Below are positions 9,822-20,121 of a DNA stretch of 53,313 nt, piece by piece. The stretch is taken from positions 137,723-191,035 of the forward strand of contig NZ_SWDW01000009.1 in NCBI RefSeq assembly GCF_004919045.1. The letters are read 5' to 3'. This DNA comes from Sinomonas albida. Lineage in GTDB: Bacteria > Actinomycetota > Actinomycetes > Actinomycetales > Micrococcaceae. Position 1 is the first letter of the stretch; the number at the start of each line of letters is the position of its first letter. Under the pieces are notes generated by a model. It had not been told where the DNA came from, did not search any database, and was given only the letters and a program-made list of their open reading frames with translations. Position numbers and translations under genes: made by a program.

Positions 9822-10082
9822 TCAGAAGGTCGCCGACATCGGATCGGGCCAGTTGCCGATGGCCGTTGCCGACATAGGGTCAGGCCAGTTGCCGATGGCC
9901 GTCGCCGACATCGGGTCAGGCCAGTTACCGATTGCGGTAGCCGACATCGGATCGGGCCAGTTGCCAATAGCCGTGGTCTTCATGGGATCGGGCCAATTGC
10001 CGATCGCAGTCGGGGCCACGGAAACCCCTCCCACCGCGAGAGCGCCCACGAGGGCAAGAGAAGCGGTCAACTTCTTCAGCAT
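9822..10082 (-). CDS. Secreted repeat peptide precursor (5 x TAIGNWPDPM)
   Basis: An 86-aa protein I do not recognise. It has a clear Sec-type signal: MLKKL, a hydrophobic core of about 15 residues (LTASLALVGALAVGG), then VSVA as likely cleavage site. The rest is five 12-residue units, each TAIGNWPDPM followed by a two-residue spacer (KT, SA, SA, SA, TF). No Cys, so it is not a lipoprotein. The start is supported by AAGGA 6 nt upstream. The gene diverges from an HTH-TPR regulator across 151 bp. Architecture and context suggest a secreted signalling-peptide precursor; an antimicrobial peptide or structural repeat is the alternative. The opposite strand also has a long open frame, but without signal peptide, ribosome site or downstream terminator. 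Confidence 0.75.
   Translation of the reverse strand: MLKKLTASLALVGALAVGGVSVAPTAIGNWPDPMKTTAIGNWPDPMSATAIGNWPDPMSATAIGNWPDPMSATAIGNWPDPMSATF
9831..10010. repeat. Five tandem 36-bp repeats (coding)
   Basis: Units start at 9831, 9867, 9903, 9939 and 9975. They encode the five TAIGNWPDPM copies on the minus strand. Differences between copies fall at wobble positions within the decapeptide; only the two spacer residues change. Confidence 0.95.
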
Positions 10083-10135
10083 GTCATGTCCTTAGTTGTA
10101 GCGGGTGCATTCGGGCAGAGCGTGCTTTGTCGTGA

Positions 10136-10175
10136 TTGACACCCCAAGTAAAATAACATCTACAGCGGGTGTCAA
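10136..10175. promoter_or_regulatory. Overlapping divergent promoters on a perfect inverted repeat
   Basis: TTGACACCC (10136-10144) and GGGTGTCAA (10167-10175) are exact inverted repeats 22 bp apart. Each arm contains a consensus TTGACA -35. The minus-strand -35 (10175-10170) is followed at 17 bp by TTTACT (10152-10147), firing toward the peptide gene. The plus-strand -35 (10136-10141) is followed at 17 bp by the weaker TCTACA (10159-10164), firing toward the regulator. The two polymerase sites overlap and should exclude each other. The repeat is the obvious operator for the HTH protein. Confidence 0.65.
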
Positions 10176-10233
10176 GCTGCCAGTGTATCGCGTTGCCCTG
10201 ATACCGGGTGGCGGCTCTGTCTAGGAGGAAGTT

Positions 10234-11490
10234 GTGGGGAGCGGTTTCGGAGAGAAGCTGCGGGCGGAGCGCCTTGAGCGTGGGCTGACGCAGGCCGAAC
10301 TCGGCAAGGATCTCTATTCGCCGAGCTATATCTCCCTCCTCGAGACGGGACGGCGTGAGCCGACGCCCGAGGTCATCCAGGAGCTCGCCCGCCGACTCGA
10401 ACTGGCGCCCAAGGCGCTCGAAGCCTGGAGCCAGCCGGTCACCGCGAACGATGCCGAATACGTGCTCGCTGGCCTCTATGCCCGGCAGGCATGGGACATG
10501 CGCGACTACGCCCAGGCCGCGAGCCACGCCGCCACTGCCGCGCAGTTCGCCCTCGAGGGCAAGAACAACAGCGCGTGGTGGAACATGACCTACATGCAGG
10601 CCGAGTGCCTCATGAAGCAGGGCCAGCTCGCCGAATGCCAGCGGATCGTTCAGCACCTGCTCGAGCACCCGATCATCGCCGAGTCGGACGGCCTCGCGGT
10701 GCGTGCCCACCAGATGCTCGCCGCGGTGTGCCACGGCCTCGGCCAGCTCGGCACGGCGGTCGAACACGCGCGCGAGGCCGTGCGGATCGGCGCGCAGCTG
10801 CCCGCGGGCTCGACCATCTACATCGGTGCACTCCGCGCGCTCATCGGCGCACTCGCCGAGAGCGGCCGCCTCGACGAGGCCTGGGACTACTGCCGGATCC
10901 TCGGCGGGCTCGTGGACGAGGACGCCATGGGCCAGCTCGCCGGCGAGGTCGAGTGGGTGATCGGCAACGTGGCGTTCATGCGGGCGGACTACGAAGAGGG
11001 CGTCAAGCACCACGAGCGTGCCGCGAAGCTCCTCTCCCCCGCGAATGACATCGAGCTCTGGGCCCGCTTCAACAAGGCCTCGGCGGCGGTCCGGCTCTCC
11101 GGCGGCATCGTCGAGCCGGAGACGCTCGCGGCGATCGAGCGCGCTGAGCTAGCGCTCTCGATCGTGGGCGGAAGCCGGCCCGAGCAGCTCGAGGTCGAGT
11201 TCATCCGCGCCCGCTGGCTCTACCTCAACAGCGAGATCCCGGACGCGATCGAGCGGCTCAAGGAGATCCACGCCGAGAAGAACGTCCTCGGCCGCCACAC
11301 CGCGGGCGAGGTCGCGCTCCTGTACGGACGCGCCCTCAAGGCGCTCGGCCGTAACGACGAGGCGCTCGAGCTCCTCAAGGACGCCCGCGAGCAGTTCAGC
11401 TACGCGGGCGCGTCCGACAAGGTCCAGCAGACCATGGACGCGATCCTCGAGATCCGCCTCGCGGCCCAGCGCGCCACGCACGGCCGGTAG
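10234..11490 (+). CDS. HTH (XRE) - TPR transcriptional regulator
   Basis: A 418-aa cytosolic regulator. Residues about 5-60 form a Cro/CI-type helix-turn-helix (LRAERLERGLTQAELG, then SPSYISLLETGRREPT). The remaining ~350 residues are helical repeats of TPR type, for example LAECQRIVQHLLEH, LGTAVEHAREAVRIG and NDEALELLKDAREQF. This HTH+TPR plan is that of peptide-binding RRNPP regulators (PlcR, NprR, Rgg), although many actinobacterial HTH-TPR proteins have no known ligand. GTG start with GGAGG 5 nt upstream. Its divergent neighbour encodes a secreted repeat peptide, and the shared promoter region holds an inverted repeat. I infer that the TPR domain could bind the imported peptide; no experiment is visible in sequence. 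Confidence 0.9.
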   Translation: MGSGFGEKLRAERLERGLTQAELGKDLYSPSYISLLETGRREPTPEVIQELARRLELAPKALEAWSQPVTANDAEYVLAGLYARQAWDMRDYAQAASHAATAAQFALEGKNNSAWWNMTYMQAECLMKQGQLAECQRIVQHLLEHPIIAESDGLAVRAHQMLAAVCHGLGQLGTAVEHAREAVRIGAQLPAGSTIYIGALRALIGALAESGRLDEAWDYCRILGGLVDEDAMGQLAGEVEWVIGNVAFMRADYEEGVKHHERAAKLLSPANDIELWARFNKASAAVRLSGGIVEPETLAAIERAELALSIVGGSRPEQLEVEFIRARWLYLNSEIPDAIERLKEIHAEKNVLGRHTAGEVALLYGRALKALGRNDEALELLKDAREQFSYAGASDKVQQTMDAILEIRLAAQRATHGR

Positions 11491-11520
11491 AGCCCACGGC
11501 GAGTAGTCAGCGCGCCGGGG

Positions 11521-12471
11521 TCAGACCGCGAAAGGGCGGCCGGTGAGCCGCTCGTACGCCTCGACGTACCGAGCGCGGGTGCGATCGACGACGTCGGCCG
11601 GCAGCGCCGGGGGCTCCTCGCCAGAGGCGCGGTCCCACCCGGATTCGGCGGAGGTGAGCCAGTCGCGCACGAACTGCTTGTCGAACGAAGGCTGCGCCTT
11701 GCCGGGCTCCCACGTCGCCGCATCCCAGAACCGCGAGGAGTCGGGGGTCAGCACCTCGTCGCCGAGCGTGATGTTCCCGGTCGAGGGGTCGACGCCGTAC
11801 TCGACCTTCGTGTCGGCGAGGATGATGCCGCGCTCGCGCGCGATGCGCTCGGCCTCGCGATAGACCTCGAGGGTGAGGTCGCGCAGGCGGCCAGCGGCGT
11901 CGTCGCCCACCATGCCGGTGACGTCCTCGTACGTGATGTTCTCGTCGTGCTCGCCGACCTCGGCCTTGGCCGAGGGCGTGAAGATCGCCTCCGGGAGGCG
12001 GGAGCCGTCCACGAGCCCCTCGGGAAGCGGGATCTCGCACACCGTGCCGCGCTCGCGGTACTCCGCGAGCCCAGACCCCGTGAGGTACCCGCGGGCAATG
12101 CACTCGACGGGGTACATCTCGAGCCGCCGGCAGATCATGGCGCGCCCCACGACTTCGGCGGGCACGCCGTCGTCCGCCGTGGAGCCCAGCACATGGTTCG
12201 GCACGTTGAGCTGCTCGAACCACCACAGGCTCAGCTGCGTCAGGACGCGGCCCTTGTCAGGAATGGTGCTCGAGAGCACGAAGTCATAGGCGCTGATCCG
12301 GTCGCTCGCGACCACGAGCACGACGTCCGCGGGATGCGGAAAGCCAGCCCCCTCGATCGGCTCGTACAGGTCGCGGACCTTGCCGGAGTAGATGTGGCGC
12401 CAGCCCTCGAGCCCGGGTGCCGCGGTGGCGTAGCCGCGCGGGGAGCCTCCGGCCGCCTCGACGTTCGTCAT
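11521..12471 (-). CDS. purC: Phosphoribosylaminoimidazole-succinocarboxamide synthase
   Basis: A 316-aa SAICAR synthase, de novo purine step joining Asp to CAIR with ATP. Typical motifs are GKVRDLYE near the N-terminus, SDRISAYDF, ARGYLTGSG and ADTKVEYG. The ATG at 12471 shares one base with the purD TGA (TGATG), so purD and purC are one coupled transcription unit. A GTG one codon earlier is also in frame. Confidence 0.96.
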   Translation of the reverse strand: MTNVEAAGGSPRGYATAAPGLEGWRHIYSGKVRDLYEPIEGAGFPHPADVVLVVASDRISAYDFVLSSTIPDKGRVLTQLSLWWFEQLNVPNHVLGSTADDGVPAEVVGRAMICRRLEMYPVECIARGYLTGSGLAEYRERGTVCEIPLPEGLVDGSRLPEAIFTPSAKAEVGEHDENITYEDVTGMVGDDAAGRLRDLTLEVYREAERIARERGIILADTKVEYGVDPSTGNITLGDEVLTPDSSRFWDAATWEPGKAQPSFDKQFVRDWLTSAESGWDRASGEEPPALPADVVDRTRARYVEAYERLTGRPFAV

Positions 12472-13769
12472 CACACGCCTGCCTTTCCGGCCCGCTCCGG
12501 GACCCTGACCTCGCCACGGGCCGCCTTGGCCGCGATGTCCCTGCGGAACTGGCCGCCCTCGAGCCGGATCTGGCCCATCCCCTCGTAGGCGCGCTCGCGG
12601 GCCTCCTGGAGGTCCTCCCCGAGCGCGACGACGGCGAGCACGCGGCCGCCCGCCGTGGCGACGTTGCCGTCCTCGTCGAGCTTGGTGCCCGCGTGCAGGA
12701 TGTGCACGCCGTCCACGGCGGACGCCTTCTTGAGGCCACGGATCCGGTCACCCGTGCGCGGAGTGTCCGGGTAGTTCTCCGAGGCGAGGACGACGGCGAC
12801 CGCGGACTCGGGCGCCCAGCGCAGCTCCTGCGCCTGGTCCAGCCGGCCCTTCGCGGCCGCGAGGAGGAGTCCGCCAAGGGGGGTCCTGAGACGCGCGAGC
12901 ACGGCCTGCGTCTCAGGGTCGCCGAAGCGCGCGTTGAACTCGATGACGCGCGTGCCGCGGGACGTGAGGGCGAGGCCGCAGTAGAGCACTCCCACGAACG
13001 GGGTGCCGCGCTTCGCCATCTCGTCCACCGTGGGCTGGGCGATCCGGCGGATCACGTCGTCGACGAGGCCCTCGGGCGCCCAATCGAGCGGCGTGTAGGC
13101 ACCCATGCCGCCCGTGTTGGGGCCGAGGTCGTTGTCGAAGATCCGCTTGAAGTCCTGCGCTGGCGAAAGGGGCACCACGGTGTGCCCGTCGCTGAGGACG
13201 AAGAGGGAGACCTCGGGTCCGTCGAGATACTCCTCGATGACCACCGTGCCCCCCGCGTCGAAGCACGCCTGGGCGTGCGCGAGGGCCGCTTCGCGCTCCT
13301 CGGTGACCACGACGCCCTTGCCGGCGGCGAGCCCGTCGTCCTTGACGACGTACGGGGCGCCGAACGCGTCGAGGGCGTCCGCGGCCTCCTCCGCCGTCGT
13401 CGCCACCCGAGCCATCGCGGTGGGCACGTTGGCCTCGGCCATGATCTGCTTCGCGAACGCCTTCGAGGCCTCGAGCTGCGCGGCCTCCTTGCTCGGCCCG
13501 AAGACCGGGATGCCGGCTTCGCGCACCGCGTCGGAGACACCGGCGGCGAGTGGCGCCTCGGGACCCACCACCACGAGGTCGACCGCGAGCTTCTCGGCGA
13601 GCACCGTGACCGCGGCCGGATCGTTCGCGTCGACGGCATGCGTCGGCACCACTTGCGCGATCCCGGCGTTGCCCGGCGCGGAGTGCACCTCGGACACGGC
13701 CGGATCGGCGAGCAGGGAACGGACAATGGCGTGTTCGCGGCCGCCGGGGCCGATCACGAGAACCTTCAC
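12471..13769 (-). CDS. purD: Phosphoribosylamine-glycine ligase
   Basis: A 432-aa GAR synthetase (ATP-grasp) starting MKVLVIGPGGREHAI, as in the family. Further motifs: GPEAPLAAG, KDDGLAAGKGV, EEYLDGPEVS and NTGGMGAYTP. The GTG at 13769 begins at the conserved N-terminal strand; longer frames upstream are spurious. It has no Shine-Dalgarno but TACCCT lies 6 nt upstream, indicating a leaderless mRNA. purC follows with overlap. Confidence 0.96.
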   Translation of the reverse strand: MKVLVIGPGGREHAIVRSLLADPAVSEVHSAPGNAGIAQVVPTHAVDANDPAAVTVLAEKLAVDLVVVGPEAPLAAGVSDAVREAGIPVFGPSKEAAQLEASKAFAKQIMAEANVPTAMARVATTAEEAADALDAFGAPYVVKDDGLAAGKGVVVTEEREAALAHAQACFDAGGTVVIEEYLDGPEVSLFVLSDGHTVVPLSPAQDFKRIFDNDLGPNTGGMGAYTPLDWAPEGLVDDVIRRIAQPTVDEMAKRGTPFVGVLYCGLALTSRGTRVIEFNARFGDPETQAVLARLRTPLGGLLLAAAKGRLDQAQELRWAPESAVAVVLASENYPDTPRTGDRIRGLKKASAVDGVHILHAGTKLDEDGNVATAGGRVLAVVALGEDLQEARERAYEGMGQIRLEGGQFRRDIAAKAARGEVRVPERAGKAGV

Positions 13770-13775
13770 CCCCCA

Positions 13776-13781
13776 AGGGTA
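13776..13781 (-). promoter_or_regulatory. Leaderless -10 box of purD
   Basis: TACCCT on the minus strand ends 6 nt before the purD GTG, placing the transcription start on or next to the start codon. No clear -35 hexamer. Confidence 0.5.
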
Positions 13782-13917
13782 AACGCCGCCCAGCGCCGCT
13801 CGCACGGCGTGTCCATGGGGGCGGACGGCCGCTCCGACCGCGAGATCCGCGCTGCTCCGTCCGCGTTCGCGCGGGCGCGGCCGCGCGCGGCGGCCGGGTG
13901 AACGGCGGGCCCGCGAA

Positions 13918-13923
13918 TAGACT
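13918..13923 (+). promoter_or_regulatory. Leaderless -10 box of the asparaginase gene
   Basis: TAGACT ends 6 nt before the ATG at 13930, and no Shine-Dalgarno is present between them. Confidence 0.55.
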
Positions 13924-13929
13924 GCGGAC

Positions 13930-14949
13930 ATGGCCAACCACTCCACCTTCACGGCTGACGACGCCGTGGAGCTCGCTGTGATCGAACGCAGCGGATTCGT
14001 CGAGTCCCGCCATGTCGGCTCGGCTGTGGTCCTGGCGGGGGACGGCACGGTCGTGACCGCCCTGGGGGACATCCACGCGCCGGTCTTGGCCCGTTCCACA
14101 CTGAAGCCGTTCCAGGCCCTCGCCGCGATGCGCAGCGGCGTCCCCCTGCGCGGTGCCCAGGTGGCGCTCGCGTGCGCGTCGCACGTGGGCTCGCTCGACC
14201 ACATGGACGTCGTGGAGGGCATGCTCAAGGCGGCCGGGCTCCGCGAGTCCGACCTCCAGTGCCCTGCCGAATGGCCGCAGGACGAGGAGGCGCGGGCGTG
14301 GCTCGTGCGCTCCGAGATCGGCAAGCGCCGGCTCGCGTGCAACTGTTCCGGCAAGCACGCCGCATTCCTGTGGGCGTGCGTGGTCAAGGGCTGGGACAAG
14401 CACAGCTACCTCGAGCCGAACCACCCCCTCCAGCAGTTGGTGCGCCAGACCGTCGAGGAGTACACCGAGGAGCGCAGCGCCCACCTCGGCATCGACGGCT
14501 GCGGTGCCCCCGTGGCGGCGGTCTCGCTCACGGCGCTGGCCCGCGCCTACTCGCACCTCGCGAAGGCGCCCGGCGGCGGAAGCGGCCAGCTGGGCGACGC
14601 GCGGGCGGCGACGGTTGCGACGTCCATGCTCGATTACCCGTGGGCGGTGCAGGGCAGGTCGCGGGACAACACCGTGGTGATGCGCGAGCTCGGCCTCCTC
14701 GCGAAGGGCGGAGCCGAGGGCGTCCTCGTCATGGCGACGCCGCAGGGCGCGTCGGTGGCCGTGAAGGTCCTCGACGGCAACCGCCGCGCGACCACGCTCG
14801 TTGCCCTCACGATGCTCGCGGCTGCGGACGCCGTAGACATCCCCGAGGTGGCTCGGGTCCTCGATGATGTGGTCCAACCGATCCTGGGCGGCGGGCGCCC
14901 AGTCGGCCGTATCCGGCTCGGGCGCGCCGTCTCGGCGCTGCTCGACTAG
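13930..14949 (+). CDS. Asparaginase (thermolabile L-asparaginase family)
   Basis: A 339-aa cytosolic protein of the asparaginase II family, different in fold from the E. coli type I/II enzymes. Motifs visible: [16 protein letters not shown] near the N-terminus, [30 protein letters not shown] and DGCGAP. It would hydrolyse L-asparagine to aspartate and ammonia. It begins 160 bp from divergent purD and is followed after 8 bp by an SCP-like gene, probably co-transcribed. Exact substrate preference is not deducible. Confidence 0.9.
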   Translation: MANHSTFTADDAVELAVIERSGFVESRHVGSAVVLAGDGTVVTALGDIHAPVLARSTLKPFQALAAMRSGVPLRGAQVALACASHVGSLDHMDVVEGMLKAAGLRESDLQCPAEWPQDEEARAWLVRSEIGKRRLACNCSGKHAAFLWACVVKGWDKHSYLEPNHPLQQLVRQTVEEYTEERSAHLGIDGCGAPVAAVSLTALARAYSHLAKAPGGGSGQLGDARAATVATSMLDYPWAVQGRSRDNTVVMRELGLLAKGGAEGVLVMATPQGASVAVKVLDGNRRATTLVALTMLAAADAVDIPEVARVLDDVVQPILGGGRPVGRIRLGRAVSALLD

Positions 14950-14957
14950 GGAGCCGC

Positions 14958-15356
14958 ATGGCGCCGAGACGGAGGATCGCGGTCGACGACGGCCGCGCGG
15001 CGATCGCCCAATGGCTCACCGCGCGCGGTGAGCGGCACGGCGAAGGCGGGACGGCGCCGTCGTCCGCTCTGCCCCGCCCGGTGCTTGCCACGGCGGTGCG
15101 GTACACGCTCGAGGAGCTCGCCACCCGCGCGCCGGGCAATTCGGTCGAGGTGCGCGTCCCGCCGTTCGGCGTGGCCCAGTGCATCGAGGGCCCGCGGCAC
15201 ACGCGCGGGACTCCCCCCAACGTCGTCGAGACGGACGCCGAGACATGGCTCGGACTCGCCACCGGCTCCCTGACGTGGCCGGACGCGCTCGCGACCGGCA
15301 AGCTCAGCGCGTCCGGCACGCGCACGGACTTGAGCGAGCTCCTTCCGCTCGCGTGA
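14958..15356 (+). CDS. Sterol carrier family (SCP-like) protein
   Basis: A 132-aa protein resembling actinobacterial sterol-carrier-family proteins: an N-terminal helix (GRAAIAQWL), a central segment [19 protein letters not shown], and the ending [21 protein letters not shown], where the SCP fold binds lipids or CoA moieties. Similar domains occur as a small partner in varied pathways, so the substrate is unknown. It starts 8 bp after the asparaginase stop. About 50 bp separate it from the convergent dehydrogenase gene. Confidence 0.8.
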   Translation: MAPRRRIAVDDGRAAIAQWLTARGERHGEGGTAPSSALPRPVLATAVRYTLEELATRAPGNSVEVRVPPFGVAQCIEGPRHTRGTPPNVVETDAETWLGLATGSLTWPDALATGKLSASGTRTDLSELLPLA

Positions 15357-15408
15357 GTCTGGCTGCGCCCGGCAGCCGTTCGCCCGGGGTCGGCCCGTGC
15401 TGCGGGAA

Positions 15409-16182
15409 CTAGCCCCGCCCCACGAACGGCATGCCAGAGGCCGTGATCACGAGCGAGCCGACCGTGGCCGAGGGCGGGAGCGAGGCCATGAGGAACACGG
15501 CCTTCGCGGCCTCCTCCAGGGGGAACGTCGGCTCGACGAGCCGCGACCCGTTCGCCTGGAGGGCCCCCTCGCCGACACCCAGCGTGTCCATGATCTCGGT
15601 TCGCGTGTTGCCGATGTCGATCTGGCCGCACGTGATGCCGTACGGCCGTCCGTCGAGCTCGATGCTCTTGGTGAGCCCCGTGACGGCGTGCTTCGTGGCG
15701 GTGTACGCGACGGACCTGGGGCGCGGGCTGTGCGCCGAGATCGAGCCGTTGTTGATGATGCGACCGCCCTGCGGACTCTGCGCCTTCATGGCGCGGAAGG
15801 CGGCCGCGGCGCACAGGAAGCTGCCCGTGAGGTTGACGGCGACTGTCGACTCCCAGGCCGCTGGCTCGATTTCGCTCACGTCCCCGAACGGACCGAAGGC
15901 GCCCGCGTTGTTGAAGAGCACGTCGACCCGCCCCCAGCGGCGCGTCACCTCGTCGAAGAGGCGCTCGACGTCGTCGGCCGCGCTCACGTCCGTGGGCACC
16001 ACGAGCGCCCTTTCCCCGAAGCCCTCCGCCGTTCCCGCGAGCGGCTCGGCCCGGCGCCCGGCGAGGGCGACGTTCCAGCCCTCCGCGAGGAGCTTGCGGG
16101 CGACCGCGCGCCCGATCCCCGAGCCCGCACCCGTCACGACCGCGACGCGCACCCCAGCGCCCGTGCTTGGCACCTCGTTCAC
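15409..16182 (-). CDS. Short-chain dehydrogenase/reductase (SDR)
   Basis: A 257-aa NAD(P)-dependent oxidoreductase: cofactor motif [12 protein letters not shown], active-site Ser in NNGSISAHS, and YTATKHA (YxxxK). The GTG at 16182 is chosen because GGAGGAGG lies 4 nt upstream; an upstream ATG would lengthen it without homology. Substrate unknown. The divergent 180-bp space to aceE contains the 15-bp palindromic motif shared by the purine/glyoxylate genes, so it may be co-regulated with them. Confidence 0.9.
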   Translation of the reverse strand: MNEVPSTGAGVRVAVVTGAGSGIGRAVARKLLAEGWNVALAGRRAEPLAGTAEGFGERALVVPTDVSAADDVERLFDEVTRRWGRVDVLFNNAGAFGPFGDVSEIEPAAWESTVAVNLTGSFLCAAAAFRAMKAQSPQGGRIINNGSISAHSPRPRSVAYTATKHAVTGLTKSIELDGRPYGITCGQIDIGNTRTEIMDTLGVGEGALQANGSRLVEPTFPLEEAAKAVFLMASLPPSATVGSLVITASGMPFVGRG

Positions 16183-16260
16183 AGAACCTCCTCCGGCCGG
16201 CCCACACTTGACGTGCCTCACGCCCACACGCCACTCTTAATCCACACTGCAATATTTCGT

Positions 16261-16275
16261 TTCCATTATACGGAA
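16261..16275. promoter_or_regulatory. IclR-type operator candidate in front of aceE/SDR
   Basis: TTCCATTATACGGAA: ends TTCC/GGAA in inverted orientation around an AT-rich centre. It matches the motif found at 19664, 23519, 31643 and 38618. It lies 79 bp from the SDR start and 93 bp from the aceE start, so either may be the target. Confidence 0.55.
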
Positions 16276-16367
16276 GCATGGAAGCGACGTAGACCACTCC
16301 CTCCACGGGATGACGAAGTCCCGCGGACGAGCGCGCGCAATCCGGCGCGCACAGAAAGAGGTTGGAC

Positions 16368-19175
<2,808 letters not shown>

Positions 19176-19188
19176 CCTCCTGTTCAAC

Positions 19189-19227
19189 GGTCAGCTCCCG
19201 TGGGTATCCGACCCACGGGAGCTGACC
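19189..19227. terminator. Hairpin terminator after aceE
   Basis: Perfect 17-bp stem (GGTCAGCTCCCGTGGGT and its complement, loop ATCCG) 13 bp after the aceE stop. There is no T-tract, typical of actinobacterial hairpins. Confidence 0.8.
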
Positions 19228-19291
19228 GTCCTACGCCGTTCGCCGTGGCGCTGACCCCGCAATCGGGCGCCGATGACCCCACACCCCCAGG

Positions 19292-19401
19292 GTTGCGGGG
19301 TCCCGTCCGCGCCGTTGCGGGGTCCCCGGCACGGCGTTGCGGGGTCCCGTCCGCGGCGTTGCGGGGTCCCTGGCACGGCGTTGCGGGGTCCCGGCACACG
19401 C
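19292..19401. repeat. Tandem array of five 22-bp units (GTTGCGGGGTCCC core)
   Basis: Units start at 19292, 19314, 19336, 19358 and 19380. Each begins GTTGCGGGGTCCC (the second has an extra C at the end of this core); the nine-base tails alternate between two forms (GTCCGCGCC/GTCCGCGGC and CGGCACGGC/TGGCACGGC). The same core builds the array at 23338, in the same orientation. The array lies between convergent aceE and a small minus-strand gene. Confidence 0.9.
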
Positions 19402-19402
19402 A

Positions 19403-19442
19403 GAGAGGGCCCCGACGCCGTCGTGACGTCGGGAGCCCTCTC
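19403..19442 (-). terminator. Hairpin terminator of the 54-aa protein gene
   Basis: GAGAGGGCCCCGACG pairs with CGTCGGGAGCCCTCTC, with a single bulged A. It begins 28 bp beyond the small gene's stop and may serve both convergent units. Confidence 0.7.
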
Positions 19443-19469
19443 GCGTTCCGAGTTATCGGGGGTTGCGGT

Positions 19470-19634
19470 TCAGCGACCAGCGAGCCAGCCGAGCATTCGG
19501 CTGAACCAGCCGGTCCTGCTCTCGTTGCGGTCAGCCGAGACGGCGAAGTCGGGATCCGTAGTCCACTCGCGGGGAATGTAGACGGCGGCCGGCTCCTGCG
19601 CGGGTGCAAGTTGGTTGGTTTCTTTCGTGGGCAT
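19470..19634 (-). CDS. Hypothetical 54-aa protein
   Basis: Starts MPTKETNQLAPAQEPAAVY and ends SRMLGWLAGR. I do not recognise it. Reality is supported by an excellent ribosome site (GGGGAGGAAG directly before the ATG), its own terminator, and the 15-bp purine-island operator 30 bp upstream. The N-terminal two thirds are polar, with a charged middle (DPDFAVSADRNESR). The last 12 residues (GWFSRMLGWLAGR) form a short amphipathic, Trp-rich helix that could touch membrane or a partner protein. The nearest upstream gene in the same direction is the truncated xdhC. Its place in the regulon suggests a small accessory protein of purine uptake or catabolism (inference). Confidence 0.68.
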   Translation of the reverse strand: MPTKETNQLAPAQEPAAVYIPREWTTDPDFAVSADRNESRTGWFSRMLGWLAGR

Positions 19635-19663
19635 CTTCCTCCCCTTTCTGGACTGGTCCAAAC

Positions 19664-19678
19664 TTTCATTATTCGGAA
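19664..19678. promoter_or_regulatory. IclR-type operator candidate before the 54-aa gene
   Basis: TTTCATTATTCGGAA, 30 bp upstream of the ATG at 19634; the best match to the reverse complement of the site before hydroxypyruvate isomerase. Confidence 0.55.
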
Positions 19679-19724
19679 AAGTTTTATTGATAGATGAAAT
19701 TCTATCGAGACCGGTCGCGCCCGG

Positions 19725-20006
19725 TCAAGGGTTCGCCGCGGGCGAGTAGCCGAAGCGCTCAAGCCGCGCGTCGCCGCTGTCCAAGACGTCGAGGGCTGCG
19801 GCGACGACCGCGCCCTCGACGCAGCCGCCGGAGAGGCTGCCGAGGACGGCCGGGGCGCCGCCGGGGTGCTCGGGCGCGGCGACGAGCATGGACGTGCCCA
19901 CGGGGCGCGGCACCGATCCGCTCGCCGCGACCACCGTCGCGACCGCGCAGCGCGCCCCTCGGGCCGCGGGCTGCCAGGCGGGCAGCGCGCTCAGGAGCTC
20001 GATCAT
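19725..20006 (-). pseudogene. xdhC: XdhC N-terminal fragment
   Basis: 93 codons matching only the N-terminal domain of XdhC/CoxI proteins, which bind Mo-cofactor and insert it into xanthine dehydrogenase: WQPAARGARCAVATVVAASGS, then RPVGTSMLV and GSLSGGCVEGAVV, with the SGGC motif intact. Full XdhC proteins are usually over 250 aa. Here the frame ends at ERFGYSPAANP and the NAD-binding second half is missing, without a recognisable remainder downstream. It reads as a 3' truncated gene; a functional stand-alone domain is less likely but possible. The start ATG at 20006 follows GGGGG. No xanthine dehydrogenase gene is in the window. Confidence 0.7.
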
Positions 20007-20038
20007 GGGTCCCCCTTCTGATGAGGTATGTCAATGGT

Positions 20039-20084
20039 GCGCCCGCGGGGGCCCGGAGCGTCACTTCCGGGGCCCCGCGGGCGC
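20039..20084 (-). terminator. Strong hairpin after the purine permease
   Basis: Arms of about 18 nt (GCGCCCGCGGGGGCCCGG and CCGGGGCCCCGCGGGCGC, one mismatch), 37 bp beyond the permease stop and before the xdhC fragment. No T-tract. Confidence 0.7.
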
Positions 20085-20121
20085 GGTCTGATGGGGTTTT
20101 GTCTGGTTGGGGCCCAGCCCG

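Noticed and set aside
9784-10095. 103-aa plus-strand frame with repeated VADIGSGQLP units
   Set aside because: Same repeat DNA read on the other strand. It has no ribosome site or signal peptide, and its repeats vary Met/Ile where the minus-strand frame is silent.
13930-14399. N-terminal extension of purD to 14399 and antisense frames over the asparaginase gene
   Set aside because: purD homology begins at MKVLVIGPGG; the upstream part is antisense to the asparaginase gene.
19292-19401. Possible CRISPR array
   Set aside because: Units are 22 bp and directly abut; there are no unique spacers and no cas genes.
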